From NCBI GenBank assembly GCA_012274165.1, contig JAAPAA010000095.1:1-9817 (forward strand): 9,817 nt of DNA. Reading direction: 5' to 3'. Made by a program: the position numbers and the translations under genes. The notes under the pieces are model-generated. The model had not been told where the DNA came from, ran no database searches, and saw only the letters and a program-made list of their open reading frames with translations. This document shows, one piece after another, positions 1 through 6,737 of the stretch. Source of the stretch: Thiobacillaceae bacterium (GTDB taxonomy: Bacteria > Pseudomonadota > Gammaproteobacteria > Burkholderiales > Thiobacillaceae). How positions within the stretch are numbered: position 1 is the first letter of the stretch; every line of letters starts with the position of its first letter.

Positions 1-477
1 CAGATAGCTCTTGGCGTTGCGGTTCAGCGTTGAAAAGAACACCCAGCCGCCGGGTTTGACCAGGCGCGCGCAGGCGGCGACGATCGAGGCGGGATCGGGC
101 ACGTGTTCCAGCATTTCCATGCAGGTCACCACGTCGAATTCGCCCGCGTGCCGGGCGGCGAAGTCTTCGGCCGAGACCAGCTGGTAATCGACGCTGAGAC
201 CGGATTCGTACAAATGCAGCTTGGCGACCTTGAGCGCTTTTTCCGACAGGTCGATGCCACTCACCGTAGCGCCGGCAGCCGCCATCGCTTCGGCCAGAAT
301 GCCGCCGCCGCAGCCGATATCGAGCACTTTCTTACCGGTCAAGGGCGCTTGCTGGTCGATCCACTTCAGGCGCAGCGGGTTGATTTCGTGCAGCGGTTTG
401 AATTCGGAGTTCGGATCCCACCAGCGATGGGCGAGTTCGGAAAATTTGGCGATTTCAGCGGCGTCAACGTTGCTCAT
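1..477 (-). CDS. ubiG: UbiG, ubiquinone biosynthesis O-methyltransferase (3'-truncated by window edge)
   Basis: By family knowledge, UbiG is the SAM-dependent O-methyltransferase that carries out both O-methylation steps of ubiquinone synthesis, acting at the cytoplasmic face of the membrane. Translating the complement from the ATG at 477 gives 159 residues with no stop before the window edge; the usual length is about 230-240, so roughly the last third is missing. The N-terminal segment has the family-typical FSELAHRWWDP and the F-K-P-L-H-x-I-N-P-x-R sequence. SAM motif I is VLDIGCGGG at residues 51-59, the acidic SAM-ribose region is GIDLSE around 74-79, and a VTCMEMLEHVPDP segment lies around 117-129. 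A good ribosome binding site, AGGA (complement of 485-488), sits 7 bases upstream of the start and overlaps the mtaD stop codon, so the two genes are probably co-transcribed and translationally linked. The next gene leftwards is often gph (phosphoglycolate phosphatase) in betaproteobacteria, but it is not in view. Identification is secure. Confidence 0.96.
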   Translation of the reverse strand, partial: MSNVDAAEIAKFSELAHRWWDPNSEFKPLHEINPLRLKWIDQQAPLTGKKVLDIGCGGGILAEAMAAAGATVSGIDLSEKALKVAKLHLYESGLSVDYQLVSAEDFAARHAGEFDVVTCMEMLEHVPDPASIVAACARLVKPGGWVFFSTLNRNAKSYL

Positions 478-486
478 GGGAGTGTC

Positions 487-1800
487 CTATGCAGTGATTT
501 TGGCGCGCCAATAGGCGGCGCGGGCGCTCAGGTCGTCGGCATCGAGGCCGACCAGAGCGCGGTTATTGACGGTGTGCTTGCCATCCACCCAGACGTGGCT
601 GACGTTTTCGCGCCCCGCCACATAAACCAGGTGCGAGATGGGGTCGAACACCGGCTGGCTCGACGTGGCGGAGAGATCGACCGCGACCAGGTCGGCGCGC
701 TTGCCGGGGGTGATGCTGCCGATCTGGCTGTCGAGATTGAGCGCACGCGCGCCGCCGAGCGTCGCCGCCTTGAGTGCGGCGGCGGCGGGCAGGGCAGCCG
801 CGTTGCCGCTGATGCCCTTGGCCAGCAAGGCGGCCAGGCGCATTTCGGCGAACAGGTCGAGGCGGTTGTTGCTGGCGGCGCCGTCGCTGCCAAGGCCGAG
901 GTTAATCCCGGCCGCAGCGAGTTGGGTGATGGGCGCAATGCCGGAAGCAAGCTTGAGATTGGACGTCGGGCAATGCGCCACGTGGCAGCCGTGCACGGCC
1001 AGAAACTCGATTTCGGCCTCGTTCAAATGCACCGCATGGACGCCGATGAAATTGGGCCCCAGCAAACCCAGCCGTGCCAGCCGTTCCAGCGGGCGCACCC
1101 CGTGCTGCTGCAGGCTGGTTGCGATTTCGTCGGCGGTTTCGTGGAGGTGGGTGTGGATGGGCACGCCCAACTGCTCGGCCAGCGTATTGATGCGGCCGAA
1201 GGTGGCGTCCGAAACGGTGTAGGGCGCGTGCGGGGCAAAGGCAAACGACAGCAGGGGCTCGTCTTTCAGCGCATCGCGCATCGCCAGCCCCTTGGACAGG
1301 TAGTCGTCCGCATCGGTTGCGTAGGCGCTGGGAAACTCGACCACGATCATTCCCAGCATGGCGCGCATGCCGGCTTGAATGAACGCCTCGCCCGCTGCCG
1401 CCGGGTAGAAATACATGTCGTTCACGGTGGTGACGCCGCCCGCCAGCATTTCGGCTGCGGCGAGCAGGGTGCCGTCGCGCACGAAGGCGTCGGACAGGTG
1501 CTTTTTCTCGGCGGGCCAGATGTATTGCTGGAGCCAGGCCATCAGCGGCTGGTCGTCGGCAAAGCCGCGCAGAAGCGACATCGCAGCGTGGCAATGCAGA
1601 TTGACCAGACCGGGAATCAGCACCTGGCCGGGCAGGGCAAGGGTGTGCGCGGCGTCGTAGCGGGCATGCGCGTCGGCGGCGGGCAGCACATCGAGAATCT
1701 GGCCGTCGCGCACTACCACGGCATGGTCGGTCAGCGTTCCCTCGGTTTCGACGGGAACGACCCATTGCGGCAGGAGAAGAAGGTCGGCAGGCGCTTTCAT
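487..1800 (-). CDS. mtaD: MtaD-type deaminase (5'-methylthioadenosine/S-adenosylhomocysteine deaminase, TRZ/ATZ amidohydrolase family)
   Basis: This is a cytoplasmic metal-dependent amidohydrolase predicted to deaminate S-adenosylhomocysteine and/or 5'-methylthioadenosine to the inosyl forms. With the ATG at 1800 it has 437 residues, the normal family length. The metal and catalytic set is complete: HCH (69-71) after strand 1, APHAPYT with His191, HTHLHET (216-222; His218 a probable metal ligand and Glu221 the probable proton shuttle), HAVHLNE (255-261), and GLGSDG with Asp306. The C-terminal GSITPGKRADLVAVD segment is the usual composite-domain signature. The reading frame extends upstream to a TTG at 1839 and an ATG at 1812, but only the ATG at 1800 has a usable Shine-Dalgarno (AGG, 5-base spacing). 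It also gives the usual family N-terminus, with the LLLLPQWVVPVE strand close to the start. The TAG stop at 487-489 leaves 9 bases before ubiG. Exact substrate preference cannot be read from sequence; related guanine, hydroxyatrazine or other deaminases share the fold, but the HLHET and GLGSDGAASNN motifs favour the MtaD group. Confidence 0.9.
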   Translation of the reverse strand: MKAPADLLLLPQWVVPVETEGTLTDHAVVVRDGQILDVLPAADAHARYDAAHTLALPGQVLIPGLVNLHCHAAMSLLRGFADDQPLMAWLQQYIWPAEKKHLSDAFVRDGTLLAAAEMLAGGVTTVNDMYFYPAAAGEAFIQAGMRAMLGMIVVEFPSAYATDADDYLSKGLAMRDALKDEPLLSFAFAPHAPYTVSDATFGRINTLAEQLGVPIHTHLHETADEIATSLQQHGVRPLERLARLGLLGPNFIGVHAVHLNEAEIEFLAVHGCHVAHCPTSNLKLASGIAPITQLAAAGINLGLGSDGAASNNRLDLFAEMRLAALLAKGISGNAAALPAAAALKAATLGGARALNLDSQIGSITPGKRADLVAVDLSATSSQPVFDPISHLVYVAGRENVSHVWVDGKHTVNNRALVGLDADDLSARAAYWRAKITA

Positions 1801-1872
1801 GGCGGCCTGCATTCTCACTGTTTGCGCACGGATTGGCAAAGTTGCGGCGCAAGTCGAGGATGGATGAAGGTC

Positions 1873-1888
1873 CGGGACATCGGGACAT
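1873..1888. repeat. Perfect tandem 8-bp repeat in the mtaD/outer-membrane-protein divergent intergenic region
   Basis: CGGGACAT occurs twice head to tail with no spacer. The pair lies almost exactly midway between the two divergent start codons (about 72 bases from each). A direct repeat in this position could be a regulator binding site for one or both transcription units. This is inferred from position only; no regulator is recognised and it could be a chance duplication. Confidence 0.4.
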
Positions 1889-1898
1889 GCGGCAATTT

Positions 1899-1925
1899 GC
1901 CACAGGGATAAAGCGCCTCCGTGGC
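1899..1925. promoter_or_regulatory. Imperfect inverted repeat upstream of the outer-membrane protein gene
   Basis: GCCAC (1899-1903) pairs with GTGGC (1921-1925), and the adjoining AGG (1904-1906) can pair with CCT (1916-1918) across a 2-base bulge and a 9-base loop. It ends 34 bases before the ATG at 1960. It could be an operator or a leader hairpin. There is no U-tract after it, so it is not a convincing terminator. I do not see a credible -35/-10 pair for either divergent gene in 1801-1959, so the true promoters are not resolved. Confidence 0.25.
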
Positions 1926-1959
1926 GTTAGCATCCTTAAAAACGAATGAGGGGGAGAGC

Positions 1960-2916
1960 ATGAAACTGAAAACGACACTTGCGGCAAACACCGCAGCCTT
2001 GCTTTTGCTGGCAACTCATGGCGCAGCCATGGCCAGTTGCGGCTCGGCTTTCTGCAGCATCAATACCGATTGGGACGCGCAAACCCCGTGGACTGAAAAC
2101 GCCACACAGCTGGATTTGCGTATGGAATACATCAATCAGGATCAATTGCGCGCGGGGAGGGATAAAGCCACGGCGTCCGGCGTGGTAGGCGAGCATGACG
2201 AGATCAAGACCCGTAACCAAAATTTCATCGCCAGTCTGAGCCACGCAGTCAGCTCGTCCGTGAGCCTGACGCTGAGCGTGCCGGTGGTGTCACGCGACCA
2301 TTCCCATATTCACAATGGCGAGGACGGCCCCGAGCTGGAAAACTGGGATTTCACCCGGATGGGCGACGTGAGAGCCTTGGCGTACTGGCGGCTGGACGAG
2401 GCGCAATCCTCGCACGACACATCCTACGGCCTGGTCGGGGGAATCAAGCTGCCCACCGGTTCAACCGATGAGCGCAATGCGGCCGGCGAAGTGGCTGAAC
2501 GCAGCTTGCAGCCCGGCACGGGATCCACCGACCTGATCGTTGGCGGATTTGCCTCGGGTCGTTGGGCGCAGGCAGGCTGGTTTGCGCAGCTGCGCAGCAA
2601 GCACGCAATGACCGAGCGGCAGGACTTTGAACCGGGTGACGCGGTCAATCTCGATCTGGGGATGAGTTATCCGATGGGCACGGTGCAGGCGCTGGCGCAG
2701 ATCAACATGTTGTGGCGTGGGCAGGACCGCGGGGTCAATGCCGAGCCCGCTGACAGTGGCGGTACCTTCATGTACTTTGCACCCGGGCTGCTGGTTCCGC
2801 TGAGGAATGGTGTGCAGCTCTACGGACTGGTTCAGCTTCCGCTGCTGCAGGATGTGCGGGGCACGCAGTTGACGGCAGACTGGGCGGCCTCGCTGGGGTT
2901 AACTGTGCATTTCTAG
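1960..2916 (+). CDS. Secreted protein of unknown function, probable outer-membrane beta-barrel
   Basis: The 318-residue product starts at the ATG at 1960, which has a strong purine-rich ribosome binding site (GAGGGG at 1948-1953). The frame extends back to a GTG at 1921, but that start has no such site and would bury the signal peptide. Residues 1-25 are a classical Sec signal: a KLK n-region, a core around AALLLLA, and probable cleavage AMA/S at 25-26. The mature protein opens with a Cys-X4-Cys pair (Cys27, Cys32) and an INTDWD motif. Many alternating hydrophobic segments follow, and it ends SLGLTVHF with a C-terminal Phe, the usual signal recognised by the BAM outer-membrane assembly machinery. 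The KLPTGSTDE (163-171) and LQPGTGSTD (183-191) motifs resemble those of the MetA/phenol-degradation-like putative transporter group. A D-H-S-H-I-H-N motif lies at 113-119 and could bind metal. The substrate is unknown. It stands alone between a divergent unit and the gyrA promoter, so its neighbours give no functional clue. Confidence 0.88.
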   Translation: MKLKTTLAANTAALLLLATHGAAMASCGSAFCSINTDWDAQTPWTENATQLDLRMEYINQDQLRAGRDKATASGVVGEHDEIKTRNQNFIASLSHAVSSSVSLTLSVPVVSRDHSHIHNGEDGPELENWDFTRMGDVRALAYWRLDEAQSSHDTSYGLVGGIKLPTGSTDERNAAGEVAERSLQPGTGSTDLIVGGFASGRWAQAGWFAQLRSKHAMTERQDFEPGDAVNLDLGMSYPMGTVQALAQINMLWRGQDRGVNAEPADSGGTFMYFAPGLLVPLRNGVQLYGLVQLPLLQDVRGTQLTADWAASLGLTVHF

Positions 2917-2961
2917 GGATTGCATGCGCTGATTGCAATGGCCATGCCGCCGCCGCAATCC
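2917..2961 (+). terminator. Weak candidate terminator hairpin after the outer-membrane protein gene
   Basis: Immediately after the TAG stop, GGATTGC (2917-2923) can pair with GCAATCC (2955-2961), enclosing a 31-base loop. A shorter alternative pairs ATTGC (2919-2923) with GCAAT (2935-2939). The following TTGTTA is only a poor U-tract. The position is right for a terminator, but the long loop and weak tail make this a low-confidence call. The remainder of the intergenic region up to 3050 holds no gene or other feature that I can support. Confidence 0.2.
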
Positions 2962-3057
2962 TTGTTACGCCTGTGGTGGCAGGGCTGGCGCGCATCGGGT
3001 TTGTGACAGAGCCATCGCGGTAGCCCATCGCCCCCATCCATCCGGGCGGGTTGGCCA

Positions 3058-3066
3058 TGCTAAAAT
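3058..3066 (+). promoter_or_regulatory. Extended -10 promoter for gyrA
   Basis: TGCTAAAAT is an extended -10 element (TG-N-TAAAAT, with the hexamer at 3061-3066), a one-base variant of the sigma-70 consensus. No recognisable -35 hexamer lies 16-18 bases upstream (the sequence there is C-rich), which fits an extended -10 promoter. Transcription would begin near 3073, leaving a 5' leader of only about 25 bases before the gyrA ATG. In many bacteria gyrase promoters respond to DNA supercoiling mainly through the -10 and start region; that is family knowledge and is not shown here. Confidence 0.5.
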
Positions 3067-3070
3067 CACG

Positions 3071-3093
3071 GGCTTTTAGATCAATAAAAAGCC
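3071..3093 (+). repeat. Inverted repeat directly in front of the gyrA start
   Basis: GGCTTTT (3071-3077) and AAAAGCC (3087-3093) form a perfect 7-bp inverted repeat around a 9-base loop, ending 4 bases before the ATG. It occupies the place where a Shine-Dalgarno would lie, and none is visible. If transcription starts near 3073, the first two bases of the left arm would be missing from the RNA and only about 5 bp could form. A DNA-level operator is therefore as likely as an RNA hairpin. Confidence 0.4.
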
Positions 3094-3097
3094 GGTT

Positions 3098-5656
3098 ATG
3101 GAACAGTTTGCCAAGGAAACCCTCCCGGTCAGTCTCGAAGACGAGATGAGACGCTCCTATCTCGATTACGCAATGAGCGTGATCGTGGGGCGCGCGCTGC
3201 CGGATGTGCGTGATGGACTGAAGCCCGTGCATCGCCGCGTGTTGTTCGCGATGAACGAGCTCTCCAACGACTGGAACAAGGCTTACAAAAAATCGGCCCG
3301 CGTGGTCGGCGACGTGATCGGTAAATACCACCCGCACGGCGACACCGCGGTGTATGACACTATGGTGCGGATGGCGCAGGATTTCTCACTGCGCTACATG
3401 CTGATCGACGGCCAGGGCAACTTCGGCTCGGTCGACGGCGACAACGCGGCGGCAATGCGTTACACCGAAGTGCGGATGGCGAAAATCGCGCACGAACTGC
3501 TGGCCGATCTGGACAAGGAAACCGTCGATTTTGGACCCAACTACGACGGTTCCGAGTTTGAACCGCTGGTGCTGCCCGCCAAGATCCCCAACCTGCTGAT
3601 CAACGGCTCGTCCGGCATCGCGGTGGGCATGGCGACCAATATCCCGCCGCACAACCTCACCGACATTTGCGACGCGCTGTTTGCGCTGCTCGACGATCCC
3701 GAGATCGACATCGAGGCGCTGATCAGCATCGTCAAGGCGCCAGACTTCCCCACCGCCGGCATCATTTACGGCCTCTCCGGCGTGCGCGACGGTTACCGCA
3801 CCGGCCGCGGCCGCGTGGTGATGCGCGCCACCTGCCACTTCGAGGATGTGGGCAGGGAAGGCGGCAAGCAGGCGATCATCATCGACGAACTACCCTACCA
3901 GGTGAACAAGGCCAACCTGCTAATCAAGATCGGTGAGCTGGTGCGCGAAAAGCAGATCGACGGCATTTCCGACCTGCGCGACGAATCCGACAAGTCGGGC
4001 ATGCGCGTCTACATTGAGCTGAAGCGCGGCGAAAACGCGGACGTGGTGCTGAACAATCTGTACAAGCAGACGCAGATGCAGGACACCTTTGGCATGAACA
4101 TGGTGGCGCTGATCGACGGCCAGCCGCGTTTGCTGAACCTGCGCGAAATCCTCGACGCCTTCCTGCGCCACCGCCGCGAAGTCGTTACCCGCCGTACCGT
4201 GTTCGACCTCAAGAAAGCACGTGAGCGCGGCCATATCCTGGAAGGCCTGGCGGTGGCGCTGGCCAACGTCGACGACATCGTCGAACTGATCAAGTCGTCC
4301 GAAACCCCGCTGATTGCCAAAACGCGCCTGCTGGAAAAGGCGTGGAAATCGGCGATGGTCGAGGAAATGCTGGCGCGCATCGATCCCGAATATTCGCGCC
4401 CGATGAACATGGGGCCGGAATTCGGCCTGCACGCCGATGGCTATCACCTGTCCGAGATTCAGGCGCAGCGCATTCTCGAAATGCAACTGCAGCGCCTGAC
4501 CAATCTGGAATCCGACAAGATCATTGGCGAATACAAGGAGATCATGCTGAAAATTGCCGATCTGCTCGACATTCTGGCCACCCCGGCACGCATCACCCTG
4601 ATCATTCGCGACGAGCTGAAGCAGATTCAGGATCAGTTCGGCGACGGCCGCCGCTCGGTCATCGTCGAGAACGCGCAAGACATGTCGATGGAAGACCTGA
4701 TCAAGCCTGAAGAGATGGTCGTGACCCTGTCGCACGGCGGTTACATGAAGTCGCAGCCGATGGACGACTACCGCGCGCAGAAGCGCGGCGGGCGCGGCAA
4801 ACAGGCGGCAGGCACCAAGGACGAAGACTTCATCGAGAAGATGTTTGTCGCCAACACCCACGACTTCATCCTCTGCTTTTCCAACCGCGGGCGCATGTAC
4901 TGGCTCAAGGTATACAACGTCCCGGCGGGCGGACGCGCGGCGCGCGGCAAGCCCATCGTTAACCTGCTGCCGCTGGAAGACGGCGAGAAAATCAACGCGT
5001 TGCTGCCAGTCAAATCCTTTGACGATGAGCATTACGTGTTCATGGCGACCAGCAATGGCATCGTCAAGAAAACGCCGCTGTCCGATTTCTCGCGCCCGCG
5101 CACCGCAGGCATCATCGCGGTGGGGCTGGACGAGGGCGACTTCCTGATCGGCGCGTCGATCACCGACGGCCGCCATGACGTGATGCTGTTCTCCGACGGC
5201 GGCAAGGCGGTGCGCTTTGACGAAAACGATGTGCGCCCGATGGGCCGCACCGCGCGCGGCGTGATTGGCATGAAACTCGCCAAGGGCAAGAAGCTGATTT
5301 CGCTGCTGGTGGCCGAGGACGAAAACGACTTTGTGCTGACAGCGACCGAAAACGGCTTCGGAAAACGCACCTCGATCACCGAATACACCCGCCACGCCCG
5401 TGCGACGCAGGGCATGATCGCGATCCAGACCAGCGAGCGTAACGGCCGCGTAGTGGCAGCCACGCTGGTGAAGCCGGATGACGAAATCATGCTGATTACC
5501 ACCGGCGGCGTGCTGATCCGCACGCGCGTCAAGGAAATCCGCGCGATGAGCCGCTCGACCCAGGGCGTCACGTTGATCAATCTGGACAAGGGTGAGACCC
5601 TGATTGGCCTGGAAAAAGTGGCTGAAACCGATAACGAAGAGGAGACCCCAGCATGA
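3098..5656 (+). CDS. gyrA: DNA gyrase subunit A
   Basis: GyrA is the DNA-breaking and rejoining subunit of the A2B2 type II topoisomerase that introduces negative supercoils using ATP. The 852 residues are close to the usual 850-880. The N-terminal breakage-reunion domain has the conserved DYAMSVIVGRALPDVRDGL opening, the KYHPHGD helix, and the catalytic tyrosine at Tyr122 in AAAMRYTE; numbering matches E. coli exactly in this region. The quinolone-resistance region reads G81-D82-T83-A84-V85-Y86-D87, with Thr at position 83 and Asp at 87. The GyrA box, QKRGGRG (561-567), needed for DNA wrapping and distinguishing GyrA from ParC, opens the C-terminal beta-pinwheel, which runs to about residue 840. 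A short acidic tail (EKVAETDNEEETPA) follows. The ATG at 3098 is the only start that gives the family N-terminus, although no Shine-Dalgarno precedes it. The TGA overlaps the serC start by 4 bases, making gyrA the apparent first gene of an amino acid biosynthesis operon. Confidence 0.98.
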   Translation: MEQFAKETLPVSLEDEMRRSYLDYAMSVIVGRALPDVRDGLKPVHRRVLFAMNELSNDWNKAYKKSARVVGDVIGKYHPHGDTAVYDTMVRMAQDFSLRYMLIDGQGNFGSVDGDNAAAMRYTEVRMAKIAHELLADLDKETVDFGPNYDGSEFEPLVLPAKIPNLLINGSSGIAVGMATNIPPHNLTDICDALFALLDDPEIDIEALISIVKAPDFPTAGIIYGLSGVRDGYRTGRGRVVMRATCHFEDVGREGGKQAIIIDELPYQVNKANLLIKIGELVREKQIDGISDLRDESDKSGMRVYIELKRGENADVVLNNLYKQTQMQDTFGMNMVALIDGQPRLLNLREILDAFLRHRREVVTRRTVFDLKKARERGHILEGLAVALANVDDIVELIKSSETPLIAKTRLLEKAWKSAMVEEMLARIDPEYSRPMNMGPEFGLHADGYHLSEIQAQRILEMQLQRLTNLESDKIIGEYKEIMLKIADLLDILATPARITLIIRDELKQIQDQFGDGRRSVIVENAQDMSMEDLIKPEEMVVTLSHGGYMKSQPMDDYRAQKRGGRGKQAAGTKDEDFIEKMFVANTHDFILCFSNRGRMYWLKVYNVPAGGRAARGKPIVNLLPLEDGEKINALLPVKSFDDEHYVFMATSNGIVKKTPLSDFSRPRTAGIIAVGLDEGDFLIGASITDGRHDVMLFSDGGKAVRFDENDVRPMGRTARGVIGMKLAKGKKLISLLVAEDENDFVLTATENGFGKRTSITEYTRHARATQGMIAIQTSERNGRVVAATLVKPDDEIMLITTGGVLIRTRVKEIRAMSRSTQGVTLINLDKGETLIGLEKVAETDNEEETPA
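5639..5644 (+). promoter_or_regulatory. serC ribosome binding site inside the gyrA 3' end
   Basis: GAGGAG lies 8 bases before the serC ATG and is made from two adjacent Glu codons of the GyrA acidic tail. It is the best Shine-Dalgarno in the operon and fixes the serC start. Together with the ATGA overlap it suggests that ribosomes finishing GyrA can pass directly to SerC, while independent initiation is also possible. Confidence 0.75.
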
Positions 5657-6732
5657 CCATTTATAACTTCAGCGCCGGCCCTGCCGTGCTGCCCAAGACC
5701 GTGTTGCAACAGGTGCAGGCCGAGTTGGTCGATTGGCACGGATCTGGCATGTCGGTGATGGAAATGAGCCATCGCGGCAAGGAATTCATGGGCATCGCTG
5801 CCGAGGCCGAAGCCGATCTGCGCGAGGTAATGGGGATTCCGTCCAATTACAAGGTGCTGTTCCTGCAGGGCGGCGCGTCGAGCCAGTTTGCTATGGTGCC
5901 GATGAATCTGCTGCGCGGCAAAGCCAGCGCGGATTATCTGAATACCGGCGAATGGTCGAAAAAAGCCATTAAAGAAGCCAAGCGATATGGCGCGGTGAAC
6001 GTGGTGGCGAGCAGCGAAGACAAGAACTTCAGCTACGCGCCGACGCAGGACGCGTGGAAGCTCGACCCCAACGCCGCTTATGTCCATTACACGCCCAACG
6101 AAACCATCGGTGGCGTGGAAATGTTCTGGACGCCGGAAACCAAGGACGCACCGCTGGTGGCCGACATGTCCTCGACCATCCTGTCGCGCCCGATCGACGT
6201 GTCGAAATTCGGCCTGATCTATGCCGGTGCGCAGAAAAACATCGGCCCGGCCGGGCTCACCATCGTCATCGTGCGCGACGACCTGATCGGCGAAACGCTG
6301 AAAGGCACGCCGACCATGTTCGACTACAAGATCCACGCCGACAACGACTCGATGTACAACACGCCGGCCACCTTTGCCATGTACACGGCAGGACTGGTGT
6401 TCAAGTGGCTGAAGAAAAATGGCGGCCTCACGGCGATGGAAAAAACCAACCGCGAAAAAGCCGGGCTGCTGTACGGCAAGATCGACGCCTCCGGGTTCTA
6501 CAACTCGCCGGTGGCGCTGGATAACCGCTCGCTGATGAATGTGCCGTTCACACTGAAAGACGCCGCGCTCGACGAAGCGTTCTTGAAAGGCGCGAAAGAA
6601 CGCAATCTGCTGCAACTGAAAGGCCACCGCTCGGTCGGTGGCATGCGCGCGTCGATTTACAACGCCATGCCGCTCGCGGGCGTGCAGGCGCTGGTGGGCT
6701 ACATGAGCGAATTCGAGAAGAACCAGGGTTAA
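5653..6732 (+). CDS. serC: Phosphoserine aminotransferase
   Basis: SerC is a cytoplasmic PLP enzyme (class V aminotransferase fold) that transfers the amino group of glutamate to 3-phosphohydroxypyruvate, giving phosphoserine, the second step of serine synthesis. It may also act on the analogous intermediate of the vitamin B6 pathway where that route exists. The 359 residues are the normal length. Visible motifs are the YNFSAGPAVLP N-terminus, the GGASSQF phosphate-binding turn (73-79), Trp101, the HYTPNETIGG segment (145-154), Asp171, and the PLP lysine Lys195 in AGAQKNIGPAG. An SMYNTPATF loop lies around 233-241, and an HRSVGGMR segment (Arg332) likely contacts the substrate phosphate or carboxylate. 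The ATG at 5653 overlaps the gyrA stop and has the strong site at 5639-5644. Its partner serA starts 5 bases after the serC stop, so the two enzymes of the pathway are adjacent, in reverse reaction order. Confidence 0.97.
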   Translation: MTIYNFSAGPAVLPKTVLQQVQAELVDWHGSGMSVMEMSHRGKEFMGIAAEAEADLREVMGIPSNYKVLFLQGGASSQFAMVPMNLLRGKASADYLNTGEWSKKAIKEAKRYGAVNVVASSEDKNFSYAPTQDAWKLDPNAAYVHYTPNETIGGVEMFWTPETKDAPLVADMSSTILSRPIDVSKFGLIYAGAQKNIGPAGLTIVIVRDDLIGETLKGTPTMFDYKIHADNDSMYNTPATFAMYTAGLVFKWLKKNGGLTAMEKTNREKAGLLYGKIDASGFYNSPVALDNRSLMNVPFTLKDAALDEAFLKGAKERNLLQLKGHRSVGGMRASIYNAMPLAGVQALVGYMSEFEKNQG

Positions 6733-6737
6733 CCATC

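Noticed and set aside
1801..1839. Upstream TTG (1839) and ATG (1812) starts for mtaD
   Set aside because: Neither has a properly spaced Shine-Dalgarno, and the added residues do not resemble the family N-terminus.
103..1911. A 602-codon plus-strand open frame opposite ubiG and mtaD
   Set aside because: It lies antisense to two clearly recognisable enzymes and spans their junction. Its translation is low-complexity and rich in Gly, Arg, His and Gln, with no family motifs, as expected for the complement of GC-biased codons.
1921..1959. Upstream GTG start giving a 331-residue outer-membrane protein
   Set aside because: The ATG at 1960 has the ribosome binding site and yields a proper signal peptide. 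The GTG version would put 13 extra residues before the signal.
1946..1963. A 5-codon minicistron whose stop overlaps the ATG of the outer-membrane protein gene (ATGA)
   Set aside because: It has no Shine-Dalgarno of its own and arises from the purine-rich ribosome binding site of the real gene; most likely chance.
2938..3006. A 22-codon frame in the intergenic region before gyrA, with a Trp-rich middle
   Set aside because: It has no ribosome binding site, lies upstream of the predicted gyrA promoter, and is too short to support from one sequence.
3000..3013. TTTGTGACAGAGCC resembles the terminal inverted repeat of IS6-family elements such as IS6100 (two mismatches over 14 bases, from memory)
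   Set aside because: No second end, transposase fragment or target duplication is visible, and a 12-of-14 match can occur by chance. An ISfinder comparison showing an extended match would be needed to revive it.
3920..5395. A 491-codon minus-strand open frame inside gyrA
   Set aside because: It is antisense to a fully conserved GyrA reading frame, and its composition is typical of a shadow frame.
5032..6627. A 531-codon minus-strand open frame across gyrA and serC
   Set aside because: Both sense genes are unambiguous. The antisense product has no recognisable domain and no credible start context.
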